From assembly GCA_005784505.1 (NCBI GenBank), contig VCAZ01000115.1:660306-724305 (forward strand): a DNA stretch of 64,000 nucleotides, in the 5' to 3' direction. Numbering within the stretch: the stretch's first letter is position 1; each line of letters opens with the position of its first letter. The notes under the pieces were generated by a model that saw nothing but the letters and a program-made list of their open reading frames with translations, was not told the origin of the DNA and made no database searches. The position numbers and the translations under genes were made by a program. Below, in pieces: positions 37,130 to 46,756 of this stretch. Source of the DNA: Bagarius yarrelli. Lineage: Eukaryota > Chordata > Actinopteri > Siluriformes > Sisoridae.

Positions 37130-37645
37130 GGGCCCACCAAACCTGGTCCTGGAGGGCTGGTGTCTTGCAGATTTTAGCTCCAACCTGCCTTCACACCTCT
37201 CTGTAAGTTTGAAGTAAAGCTAGCAAGGCCTTGATTAGCTGGTTCAGGTGTGTTTGATTACGGTTGGAGCTAGGCATGCGCTGATTTCATTTTTGGAGTA
37301 CGAGTATCAATATTTTTCCTGGTACTTACCGACGCCGATACCTGAACTTTTTTTGGAATGTGGGATAATGCCTATGGCTCTCGGGTTTTTCTTACCATTT
37401 TCTTTCGACGACTTGAACGGGTTTACTGCAGGGTTGTTTGCCAAGTGCTAACATTACCTCTAGCATCTAATTCTTTATGTGCTTTAATTTCAGATGTTTG
37501 TACCTTTTCATATTTTTGTGGTGGTAAGAGGTATCGTGCTTACAAGTACATAGTAAAAAAAGGTATCGGGCCCAATACTGATACTGGTGCATCCCTAGTT
37601 GGAACTAAACTCTACATGACACCGGCACTTCAGGAACGAGTTTAA
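37130..37645. mobile_element. Palindromic MITE interrupted by an hAT-like element
   Basis: The outer element has CTGGTCCTGGAGGGCTGGTG at the left and ACACCGGCACTTCAGGAACG at the right. It is the same family as the 60903 copy and is split by the insertion at 37271-37597. Confidence 0.65.
37271..37597. mobile_element. hAT-like non-autonomous element with 8-bp target duplication
   Basis: Ends TAGGCATGCGC and GTGCATCCCTA are near inverted repeats. Flanks GTTGGAGC (37263-37270) and GTTGGAAC (37598-37605) form an 8-bp duplication with one mismatch, as expected for hAT. At 327 bp it is too short for a transposase. Confidence 0.65.
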
Positions 37646-38102
37646 TGGCCGCTGCACTCAACCATCAATACACGGTTTTTAACAAAACAATCAAACAAAA
37701 TTCAATAAGATTGAATTAAAAAACATTCCCTGAGCTCCACTTCACGTCGTGTCATCCATCTTAATTTCCGACTCGATGTAACTTATTTACAGTACTGTCC
37801 AGACAGGACATTTGCTCAGAACCCGATTTGTTTAAGATAACAGGATAACAAAATTGACGCTGCGTCAGTACTGAGCCACTGGGGTACATTTTCTCGAAGA
37901 ACACAGAGACAGTTATTTAAAGAAAAAAAATGTGAACAAAAAGATGTTTTAAAAGAAGTTTCTTAACATTTTATCCTCAGACATTCTAATATATACCAGA
38001 GAAACAGTTGGAATAATATTGCAGTGTGGGTTTAAACTGTTAAAGCATCTGTTTGCATCTTTGTGCACTATTTGAATCAAACACACTCCATATGCTGTGC
38101 AT

Positions 38103-38282
38103 TTCTGGCATTTAGCAGACCTCCTTATCCAGAGCGACTTACATTTAGCTCATTTATACAACTGGGAAGCAATTGGGGGTTAAGGGGTCCAACACTGGTA
38201 GCTTGGTGGTGCTGGAAATCAGACCAAAAAAATTTTCAAGTTAGCAGTCCAACATCTTAACCTCCGCTCTACCACTTTCACC
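38103..38282 (-). mobile_element. SINE with internal deletion
   Basis: Tail intact (GGCATTTAGCAGACCTCC); the GGCCTTGCTCA segment is lost. Confidence 0.75.
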
Positions 38283-38737
38283 GGTTAAGTCCTTTAAAGT
38301 TTTCATCAGTTTGCAAAATTTCCTGGTCAGAAATTAGCCCCGCCCATGCGGGAAAAACTAATGAGTAAAGTATTTAAACTTTAAAGCTTATTACATGTGA
38401 CCTCCAAAATTTTGATTGGTCTGTTATAATTATATTACATTTAGCTTAAAGCCATAAAAGTCACACACAGTCTCTTTAATTAGTTAATTAACGCTTAGCT
38501 GTAACTCACATAGCTTTTACTGGGGGGCTGTAAAAATCGCAAACTAAAACTAAATAACATCCTATTACATTTGTTTGACTAAGAAAAGAGCAGAACTCCA
38601 GATCGTTCCTTTGAAGGACAAAAAATGTCAGTTATCTTACTGCTAATATAGCTGTAAAATTACCTACTGTCTCTTTAATACTTTAATTGTCTAACACTGA
38701 ACTCAAATATCTGTGGTATTTCTGTTTCAATCCCCAG

Positions 38738-38874
38738 GCAGCTTCAGTGGTTCACCATGCCGGCGTGTATCAGCTCGCTCAGGCTAAAGTCAGTGACCTT
38801 ACGGACGACCGACTGTCCACCACACAGTTGGAGGAAGACAAGCGGCCGTGGGAATGTAAATAGCTGCGATGAAG
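38738..38874 (+). other. Unrecognised exon-like island
   Basis: A pyrimidine-rich 3' splice site (TTTCTGTTTCAATCCCCAG) ends at 38737 and a GTAGTC donor follows at 38875. In phase 0 the segment is open for 41 codons to TAG at 38861, with a charged, protein-like composition (LTDDRLSTTQLEEDKRPWEC near its end). It is richer in CpG than its flanks. I do not recognise the protein, and no partner exon was identified. It could be a terminal coding exon, an lncRNA exon or a chance island. Confidence 0.3.
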
Positions 38875-38879
38875 GTAGT

Positions 38880-40325
38880 CAGGTCACAACCCTTTTCTTA
38901 TGGTTTTATATCTATTATATATCTATTAAACACATTTATACAGATGAGAATATCCTGCCTTTCTATGTTCTATAATTATGCCTATCTATATGACAAAAAA
39001 ATAGCCATCCCATAATACTGAGATCATAAAAAAAATTGAGATCATAAAACCTCCCAATGTACAAAAAAACACAGGATTTACTGCTTCTTTAAGTCAAAAT
39101 CATGTCTTTTTATTCTTGAGCCTATAAAATTACACTGCATTAAACATTTAAAGGAACCGTATGCATTTTTCTTCTGGCCTGGCCCTGAGCTCCACCACCA
39201 ATTTTTTAGCTTGTAAGATATTTCTAGGGTGAATGTAATAGTAGTTAATAAATTATTTAAAGCACTTAATTGACCCAAACCCCCCTCTATAAAATAATAT
39301 CCTCTGAAAGTAATTAAACTGTTTATTGTAATGTGTCTGTCACAATTATAATTAGCATTATGAACTATTTAGCTTGGAGAACTGGGTTGTAAAAATTACA
39401 TATTGCTCCTTTAATTTTTTTTGTTTAAACAGATACATAAATAATATATATATATATATATATTATTTTATAATAATTTTATATGTTTATATTTTAAAGA
39501 TTATGAGTAGTGAATCTCATTTTTTTGCATCTTGCTATCAAAATAGCTTTCTGTTTTGTGAGCAGGGTTGCCATAGCAGCATGTTTTGTGCTTTATTAAA
39601 TTTCTTTTTGACGCTATTGTCTATGACAACCAAATGGAAATTAAATACAGAGAATAAATGTAAAAATAGTTTATAAAGTCTGTGCAAGAAAAAAGAGGAT
39701 TAAAGTGTTTATAATGTTTATGTCATGTCGATACTGCATATCAGAAATCTATCCGTTAAGGATTCAGACTTGGCCTGGCAACCCTGCTTCCTAGCTTCAT
39801 ACCAACACCTTTCAATCTAAAAAATATTTCTTCCTTTTTTGTTTTGTCTTCCCGAAACTCCTCTAGTGCTTTACAACTCAATAAAAACCAAAGAGGAAAT
39901 CCAAACTACACTTCCACATGGGACATTTCTACGCTTCCACCCATGAGTCTGTATTTTCTGAGAACAAGGTCAAAATTTTCCTTAGTGTCAAGTATGTGCA
40001 TTCCTCAAAGGAAACTTAATATTTGCTGGGACATTTCAAGTCCATGGAGAACGAAACATTAGAGATTAATTACACAACCAAACACATACACACACACAAA
40101 CACACACAACATGAGAGAATATTTGAAGATACAGTTCATCATCAGTGTTTTATAATGGGTTTAAGGATTAAATTCTAACACACATTCTCCGAGACACATA
40201 AATCTCTTGCGTATTTATAGTAGTAGAAAAAGACACGATGTAGTAAAGTTATAGAGGTTCTATTTGTAAAGGCAGCAAGTAAGTTGAGTTAGACAGACAT
40301 ACATCATAAACAGGATTTAGATCCA
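38880..40325. other. Intergenic AT-rich stretch
   Basis: Includes a short AT dinucleotide run at about 39446-39463 and no recognised gene. Confidence 0.6.
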
Positions 40326-40329
40326 CTGA

Positions 40330-40900
40330 GACTAATTTGAGTTACTATCAGCTGATAATAGTTGTCTCTCCCTATTAGTGCTACTGGACCTCAGTGCTGC
40401 GTTTAAAACTGTTGACGAAAACATTCTTTTAAATAGATTAGAAAACATTGTTGGCATCAGTGAAAGTGCGTTAGCATGGTTTAAATCATACTTATCCGAC
40501 AGCCATCAATTTATAGCAGTAAACGAAGAGGTATCATATCGCTCGCAAGTAAAGTATAAAGTACCCCAAGGCTCAGTTCTAGGACCGTTACCTTTTTACA
40601 CTTTACATGTTACCCTTGCGAGATATTGGTAGGAAACCTAGTGTTAGCTTTCACTGCTATGCTGATGACACTCAGCTATATATTTCTGATATTAAATCCT
40701 GAAAAAACAGAAGTGTTAATTATCAGACGTAAAGTTTCTGCCTGTAATAATCCAGATCGCCTTGATGGCCACTCTGTCAACCCTTCGTCATTATTTAGGA
40801 AATTAGGCATGCTTTTTGACAGTCATTTTTCCTTTGAGAGCTTCACATTTCCGGCATTTGTAAAATGCATTTTATCATCTTATAATTATATCTAAACTAC
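40330..40900 (+). pseudogene. LINE reverse-transcriptase fragment (L2/CR1-like)
   Basis: An open segment encodes LLVLLDLSAAFKTVDENILL, then WFKSYLSDSHQF and VPQGSVLGPL, typical of non-LTR reverse transcriptase. A frameshift follows; FHCYADDTQLY, with the catalytic DD pair, is read in another frame at about 40648-40680. The remaining downstream frame has NPEKTEVLII. Broken and inactive. Confidence 0.85.
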
Positions 40901-40964
40901 GACCTGTGCTCTCAAGGTCAAATTCAGAAATTTTAGTTCATGCGTTCGTGACCTCAAGAATAGA

Positions 40965-41096
40965 TTGGCAGATACCCCCTATCCAGAGCGACTAACATTT
41001 ATCTATATTATCCAACTGAGCAGGTAAAGGTCAATTGGGAACTGAACCCACAATCGTCCTATAAGCTATTAAGCTCTTTAACTACTTAGCTACCAC
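40965..41096 (-). mobile_element. SINE, deleted middle
   Basis: TTGGCAGATACCCCCTATCC tail, AGCTACCACTTTCC head. Confidence 0.6.
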
Positions 41097-41264
41097 TTTC
41101 CACTCTGGACACAAATCTGGACTCTTGCTTGGGAATCTGGAGTTAGTTCTTACTCGGCAGTTAAGAACCCAGATCCTGGCTATGACTTGATAGCTTGGGA
41201 CTTTAAAGTTAGTTCAGACTATCATCTGGGACACTGGATTCGATTTTGCACTGGATTTGATGCC

Positions 41265-41435
41265 CTTATAAACAGCAATTTACATTTATCTCAACTGCAA
41301 GGTTGTATAAAAGGTTAAGGGCAAATTTAAGGGCCTTGCTCAGGAGCCCAGCAGTAGCAACTTGGTGGTGCTGAGAATCAAACCTGGATGCTTCAATTAG
41401 TGGTCCAACACCTTAACCACTGAGCTACCACTTCC
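41265..41435 (-). mobile_element. SINE
   Basis: Middle and head clear (GGGCCTTGCTCAGGAGCCC, TGAGCTACCACTTCC); tail weak. Confidence 0.65.
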
Positions 41436-42852
41436 TGTCCCCCTTACTTCCTGATTTGGGCTCAACCAAGGCAGAGCCGACCCTAGACCATAAGAGTGGG
41501 GGCATGCACACTCACACACCAGTTAACATTCCAGACTGTCAGCTCATTTTTCATAAAGAAGAAAAACATAAATTGAAACAAAAGTAAAGCAATTAAACGC
41601 TGTGATAACTTTTTAATAGACAAGAGTCATATTTAAGATCAGGAAAATAAATTAAAGACACTTTTTATGAAGGCTGAAGGCTTTACTCCAGGTACACATC
41701 AACATGCTAAAGACGTAATGAGACGCCACGCAACACGACTGTAGATTCTCCTTTTTATTACCCTAAAAATAATAAAACGTTCAATGATCATTTATTTTAA
41801 AAAATTATTCTTGATATACATCAAATACATTCAAAACTGTATAGAGGGCCACAACAACCTTTTGGGGAGGTGGGGCACGACCTACGAGTGCCTCCTCTAA
41901 ACTAAGGCTCTTTAACATAGAACTTTGCACTTCAGCCTGGACTTTACAACCTGAGATATGTTACTCCACCTGGACACAATTTTCCACCTGGAAATTTACA
42001 ACTTGGAGCTCTGGGATGCAGTGACCTCTTAAGTGCATTAATCCTGAAACCCTTTTGATATTTTTCCTCCTGATATTTGTAACCTAATAAACTTTAAAAC
42101 GTGACCCAAATGCAACCGAGCAGGACCGAATTATCACACTGCGGATTTTTTATGCGACATTTAACTACACAACCTAATGAGCGTTTAATGAAATTGTGTC
42201 TGAGGTTAATTATACAGCATGACCAAACACTGCCTGCTTAACGCACAAACACGATTGTCTCTCTGTGAGGGCGAGAAAAATGCCAAGGCCTCACAATCGT
42301 AATCGCAACGGCACTTCCCTGAACTAAGGGGTTTATCCTGCATGCTGCAAATTATGAAGCAACTGCGGTAAAAGGGGAAAATATAAATAAAAAATGTAAT
42401 TTTCCTAAACTTGAGCTACCAAAATTACTTATTTACAGCGTGTGTGAACATTAGCTATACGCATACGAGTGGAACAAATGTAGGGAAAGATCCATCATTA
42501 CCACCAGCTGCAAACCCACAAACACCGACTACATGCAATGTATAATAAACAATAATAAAGTTAAGAGAGGCTAAAGGGGTTAAAAGGTCAGATTAGAGTG
42601 TAAAATAGTCCACAATCTCGGTGCATTGACCTTTCACCTTCCCCACCACTACGCACCACTAGCATCGTCAAGGTCTTCTGCTGCAGTTTGTACTTCCTGT
42701 TTTGAGATGAAGTTGTTTTACTATGTCTTAGTGATCACATCATCTTCATCATTTTATTTATTCAATCTGCCAATCACAGTGCAGAAAAAAACTTCGGTTT
42801 CTCTTGAACATCTGATCTAAACTCAGACTGGTTTCATTATGGGCGCTGACAC

Positions 42853-43010
42853 ATGGTAAGTGGTAGCACAGTGGGTTGGAAAGTGGTAAGTTCAAATGTC
42901 TGCCACTCATCTAGCGCTGGGCCTTTGAGCAAGACCCTTAACCCCTTAGATGCTCATGTAGAAAGATTGTTGTAGGTCACTCTGGATCTGAGTGTCTGCA
43001 GAAAAGCATC
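42853..43010 (+). mobile_element. Diverged SINE
   Basis: GGGCCTTTGAGCAAGACCC, then CACTCTGGATCTGAGTGTCT; the tRNA-like head is poorly kept. Confidence 0.5.
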
Positions 43011-43154
43011 TCTGAATACACAACTGAGGCAGAAAGAAGAACAAAGACTATTACAGTGGACCATGACGGGCTCCAATTCCACTCAAAGAGGTTTGAGTGG
43101 ACACCAAAACTGAATTTTAACCTACTTCAATGTTGAATAAAAACATTAAATGTG

Positions 43155-43385
43155 CAGTGGTGGCTCAAATGGTTAAGTTGTTGATTAGAAGACTAGGAAG
43201 ATCTGGTTTTAAGCCCCACCACCAGTCAGCCACTGTTGGGTTCTTGAGCAAGACCCTTAACCCCTCCTGCTCCAGGGGGCGCTGTATCATAGCTGACCCT
43301 GTGCTCTGACCCCAAACTTACTAAGATAGGATAAGCGAAGATACAAATTTTACTGTGCTGTGAAGTTTATGTGACAAAAATCTTT
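43155..43385 (+). mobile_element. Second SINE-like family, full copy
   Basis: GTGGCTCAAATGGTTAAG head, GGGCGCTGTATCATAGCTGA body and a tail with ACTGTGCTGTGAAGTTTATG. Confidence 0.65.
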
Positions 43386-43464
43386 AATCTACACCACTTC
43401 ATGCATCACCATTCTGCAATCAGATAACATGAATGACCAGCTTTTTTATACTGTCTCAACACAT

Positions 43465-43515
43465 TTCTGTAATTTAGCGGACGCGACTATCCAAAGCGAC
43501 TTACATTCATCCAGG
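43465..43515 (-). mobile_element. SINE tail fragment
   Basis: Only TTTAGCGGACGCGACTATCC and CAAAGCGACTTACATTC remain. Confidence 0.5.
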
Positions 43516-44221
43516 GCTGGACAGCAGATGTGGGTAGTAACGAATTACATTTACTTCCTTACATTTACTTTAGTATATTTTTTAGAGTATATTTAATGAT
43601 GTGAACTTTTACTTTCACTTAAATACATTTATAGTTAAAAAACTTCACTTTCGCTTCGCTGCATTTGGCGCCGTTCCACTTTAACTGTTAAACGGTAAGA
43701 AATACGAGATTTTTTAAATAATTAGTTTACATGAATTGTTTGCAGGTCAGGCCTGGTTCTCTAACCATAGAAGGCCGGGCAGACAGATGTCCCAGATGGG
43801 CAATTTTTAGGGGTGGGGATAAGGGGATAGATTCTAGGGTTAAACTTCAACTAATTAAATGATAGAATAGCAAAAATATTGTTGTACCAATGTTCTAGCT
43901 TGGACTTGACAAAAAAACCCCACAAATTATATTAAGTCAATATAAACGCAAATATGTTTTTAAAATGTTAAAGGAAGGTTTATTTTCAACGTTCAGGATG
44001 ATTAATGACTGTACTAATAGACACAAATTCAGACAACATTATAATCTGTTTGAAGTGAAGTTTGAAACTTTAGTAACTAAATATCCAAATAAATAAAATA
44101 AACACATGGAATAAAATAATAAGCGAGTCAAAAACTTTTATGCAGATTCAATTCTGTCCATAGAACTTTTTAGGAAACTTAAATGGTTAATAGGTGTGTT
44201 TAATAAAGATTTTTGTACAAA

Positions 44222-44270
44222 ATGTACACACACACATGCACACACACACACATGCACACACACACAAATC
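44222..44270. repeat. (CA)n microsatellite, interrupted
   Basis: CA repeat with two ATGCACA interruptions. Confidence 0.85.
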
Positions 44271-44833
44271 TTTTTTTTTAAATTGTACACCATAAAATGA
44301 AGTCCAGCCAGAGCTGCAGATTCGTTCTCACACTTTTCTCACCTCATCCTGTCCACTGAAGGACAGAAATCAGTTCACTGCTAAAAATTATCTCGAATAA
44401 TCAAATACTAAAGTTCAATAAGACGGACTTTCAGATCCGGAAGGCGAAACTAAATAATTCACAATTATCTCCAGAGTTTCTTCTTTTTTTAATCTGAGCA
44501 GAAGAGAAGAGGTCATGAAGTTAAAGCTCACCATGAGGCCAGAAAGCGCAGGGTACAGGAGAAACTCTGGGTCTTTAGCGCCCCCTGTTGATCTGAAATC
44601 TGAAACTGCACCAATTTTTAAAAATATATATAATTTTTATTCAGTGTGCTTTTGGCTCCTGTTATAAATGAAAGTTAAGTAAGAAAAGAAATCCAGAAAA
44701 ATCCAGAGTGTGGATCATATCATGTCGTCATATCAGGTTTGATATAAATTATTCTTTTTATTATGATTATTAATCTTATTACACACTTGTAACTAGGGTT
44801 GTTTTAAAAGAGCTAAAGACGATAAAAAATCTA

Positions 44834-44868
44834 CACACACACACACACACACATACACACACACACAG
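44834..44868. repeat. (CA)n microsatellite
   Basis: CA repeat directly adjoining the Tc1-like fragment that follows. Confidence 0.85.
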
Positions 44869-45025
44869 TTGAGCTCGATTTTGGTCTCATTTGAACACAA
44901 CACTTCCACCCAGATCTCCTCTAAATCACTCAGATGTTTGTTGTTAAACTTCAGATGGACCTGTACATGTGCTTTCCTGAGCAGGGGGACATTTCCGGCG
45001 CTGCGGCATTTCAGTCCCTCACTGC
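44869..45025 (-). mobile_element. Tc1-like transposon fragment
   Basis: The plus strand reads GAGCTCGATTTTGGTCTCAT, then ACCTGTACATGTGCTTTCCT. This is the reverse complement of part of the 61.2 kb element, and it is bounded by CA and TCTG microsatellites. Confidence 0.75.
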
Positions 45026-45027
45026 GG

Positions 45028-45032
45028 ATCTA

Positions 45033-45063
<31 letters not shown>

Positions 45064-45078
45064 TTCTGTCTGTCTTTT
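45028..45078. repeat. (TCTG)n microsatellite
   Basis: About a dozen TCTG/TTTCTG units at the far edge of the Tc1-like fragment. Confidence 0.85.
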
Positions 45079-45429
45079 TTTTTATTCATACTGGTTTATC
45101 AGTCTTTCTACGTTTAAATAAAAGGAGAAAAAGTGTATCTGACCCTGGATCAGATATAAACACAGTTCTGCTCCATCAGTTCATCATCAGCATCACCTGT
45201 CTAAACATTACTGCATTGGCAATGTAATGAATCTGAAAAGAGAGAAACTGAGGACACTGAGTAAATAAACAAAAGTAATAAATATGTATCGCACGAGTGA
45301 ATATAAACTCAATTAATAATAAATAAATATTTATATCGAATCTCTGACAGTCGTCATTGCTGGTAAAGTGAGGGTTAGGGTTAAATTTCCACTTCTTATT
45401 TACCATCCACAGAATTAAAGTTTTATTAT

Positions 45430-45608
45430 TATTTAGCAGATGTTCTTATCCAGAGTGACTTACATTTATCTCATTTACACAACTAAGCAATTTAGGGTTG
45501 AGGGCCTCACTCAGGGGACCAGCGGTGGTGGCTTGGTGGAGCTGGGAATTGAACTGACAATCTTTAGGTTGGTAGTCCAACACCTTGACCATGAGCCACC
45601 ACTTCCCC
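45430..45608 (-). mobile_element. SINE, near full length
   Basis: TTTAGCAGATGTTCTTATCC tail to ATGAGCCACCACTTCCCC head. Confidence 0.8.
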
Positions 45609-45756
45609 CTGTACTTACTGTAAATATAAGACTAGAAGACTTGTATATACCAGATATTTACCAATGTAACCAAAAAAGATAATAAAAGAAAATAAAATTT
45701 TAAAAATTGTTTTAATTATATAATAAAAATGTTATGTATTAATTTATTATGAATAA

Positions 45757-46075
45757 ACAGCACGGTGGCTTAGTGTTTAGCCCTGTTGTCTCACAGTAAG
45801 AAGGTCCCAGGTTCGATTCCCCTGCAGGGGTCTTTCTGTGTGGAGTTTGCATGTTCTCTCCCTGTGCTTGTGTGTGTTTACTCAGGGTTCTCCGGTTTCC
45901 TCCCACAGTCCAAAAACATGTATGTTAGATTGATTGGTGATTCTAAATTGTCCATAGGAGTGAATGTGAGTGTGTGTGTGTGGCCCTGTGATGGACTAGT
46001 GTCCCCCTCCTGCCCTTTACTCTTTCAGAGAGGGTTGGGATAGACTCCAACAGATCCCTGTGACCCTGAAACACG
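45757..46075 (+). mobile_element. Dispersed fish repeat with tRNA-like head
   Basis: CACGGTGGCTTAGTGTTTAG, AGGTTCGATTCCCCTGCAGG, GTGTGGAGTTTGCATGTTCT and GTTTCCTCCCACAGTCCAAA occur in the order usual for this very common teleost repeat. Class assignment is uncertain. Confidence 0.7.
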
Positions 46076-46349
46076 AAACACCTCGTCATGGTTTAAAGTG
46101 TCGATTAACTCAACAATCTAAATCAGAGCACTGTATCAAAGTGTAATTCACTCCGCTTGCCACCAGACGGCGCTAAAGATCAACAGCTTTATTTACAGAC
46201 TTCCTGTGCTAAAAAAAAAAAAGTGACTCGATTCGTCAATTTTTACATTAATACACATTTTATTCTCTTCCACTGTGTTTTATTATTAAAGACAGCATTA
46301 AATACAGAAGGCACTTACAAAAAGATCAATTACAGACGGGTTAAAAACA

Positions 46350-46609
46350 TAATTTATTGATAAAAAAAAAAAACAATTTGAGAAAAATAAGAAAGCCGAT
46401 GTGGCCGACAGACTCGGCCGGCGTGTACAGTACATCAGTTTTATCTAAATATTTGTAAGTTCAGTATAAAGTTTTTGTTATTAGTATAATAATGCCCCAC
46501 TGTGATTTTTTTATTATTCACAAATACAGAAATAATTAAAACCTTTCGTATTTCTTAATGTCACGAGTTTTAGTGGTTTGTGTTCGATTCCTTTCGTTAT
46601 TTTTACATC
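46350..46609 (-). other. smox 3' UTR (candidate) with hairpin
   Basis: AATAAA on the minus strand occurs at 46508-46513 and 46353-46358. Between them a GC-rich inverted repeat at about 46400-46425 (GGCCGA and TCGGCC arms with a 5-nt loop) stands out from AT-rich surroundings. Confidence 0.45.
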
Positions 46610-46756
46610 TCAGGCTTTTGTGGTTTCTGCATTGAGGATGTCGTGGTAGAGTTCGATAAGACGGTTGGCCTCCCTCTGACCAGACAGCAAAGCACCATGA
46701 GTAGTGGAATAGTATTTCCTGTGTGTGGCCTCGCCGGCAAACAGCAGCTGCAACGG
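46610..46756 (-). CDS. smox: smox coding exon 6 (C-terminus and stop)
   Basis: Residues 491-538: PLQLLFAGEATHRKYY, STTHGALLSGQREANRLIEL and a short tail ending in TGA. The acceptor is chosen at 46757-46758 (TCCACCACCAG) because it follows a T-rich tract and gives the same spacing to LFxGEATHRKYY as human SMOX. A second AG nine bases further in would also keep frame and drop Pro-Leu-Gln. Confidence 0.9.
   Translation of the reverse strand, partial: PLQLLFAGEATHRKYYSTTHGALLSGQREANRLIELYHDILNAETTKA

Noticed and set aside
38738..38874. Possible match of the exon-like island to the RNF24 C-terminus (QLAQ word)
   Set aside because: Only a few residues agree, the RING cysteines are absent, and human RNF24 lies on the other side of SMOX.
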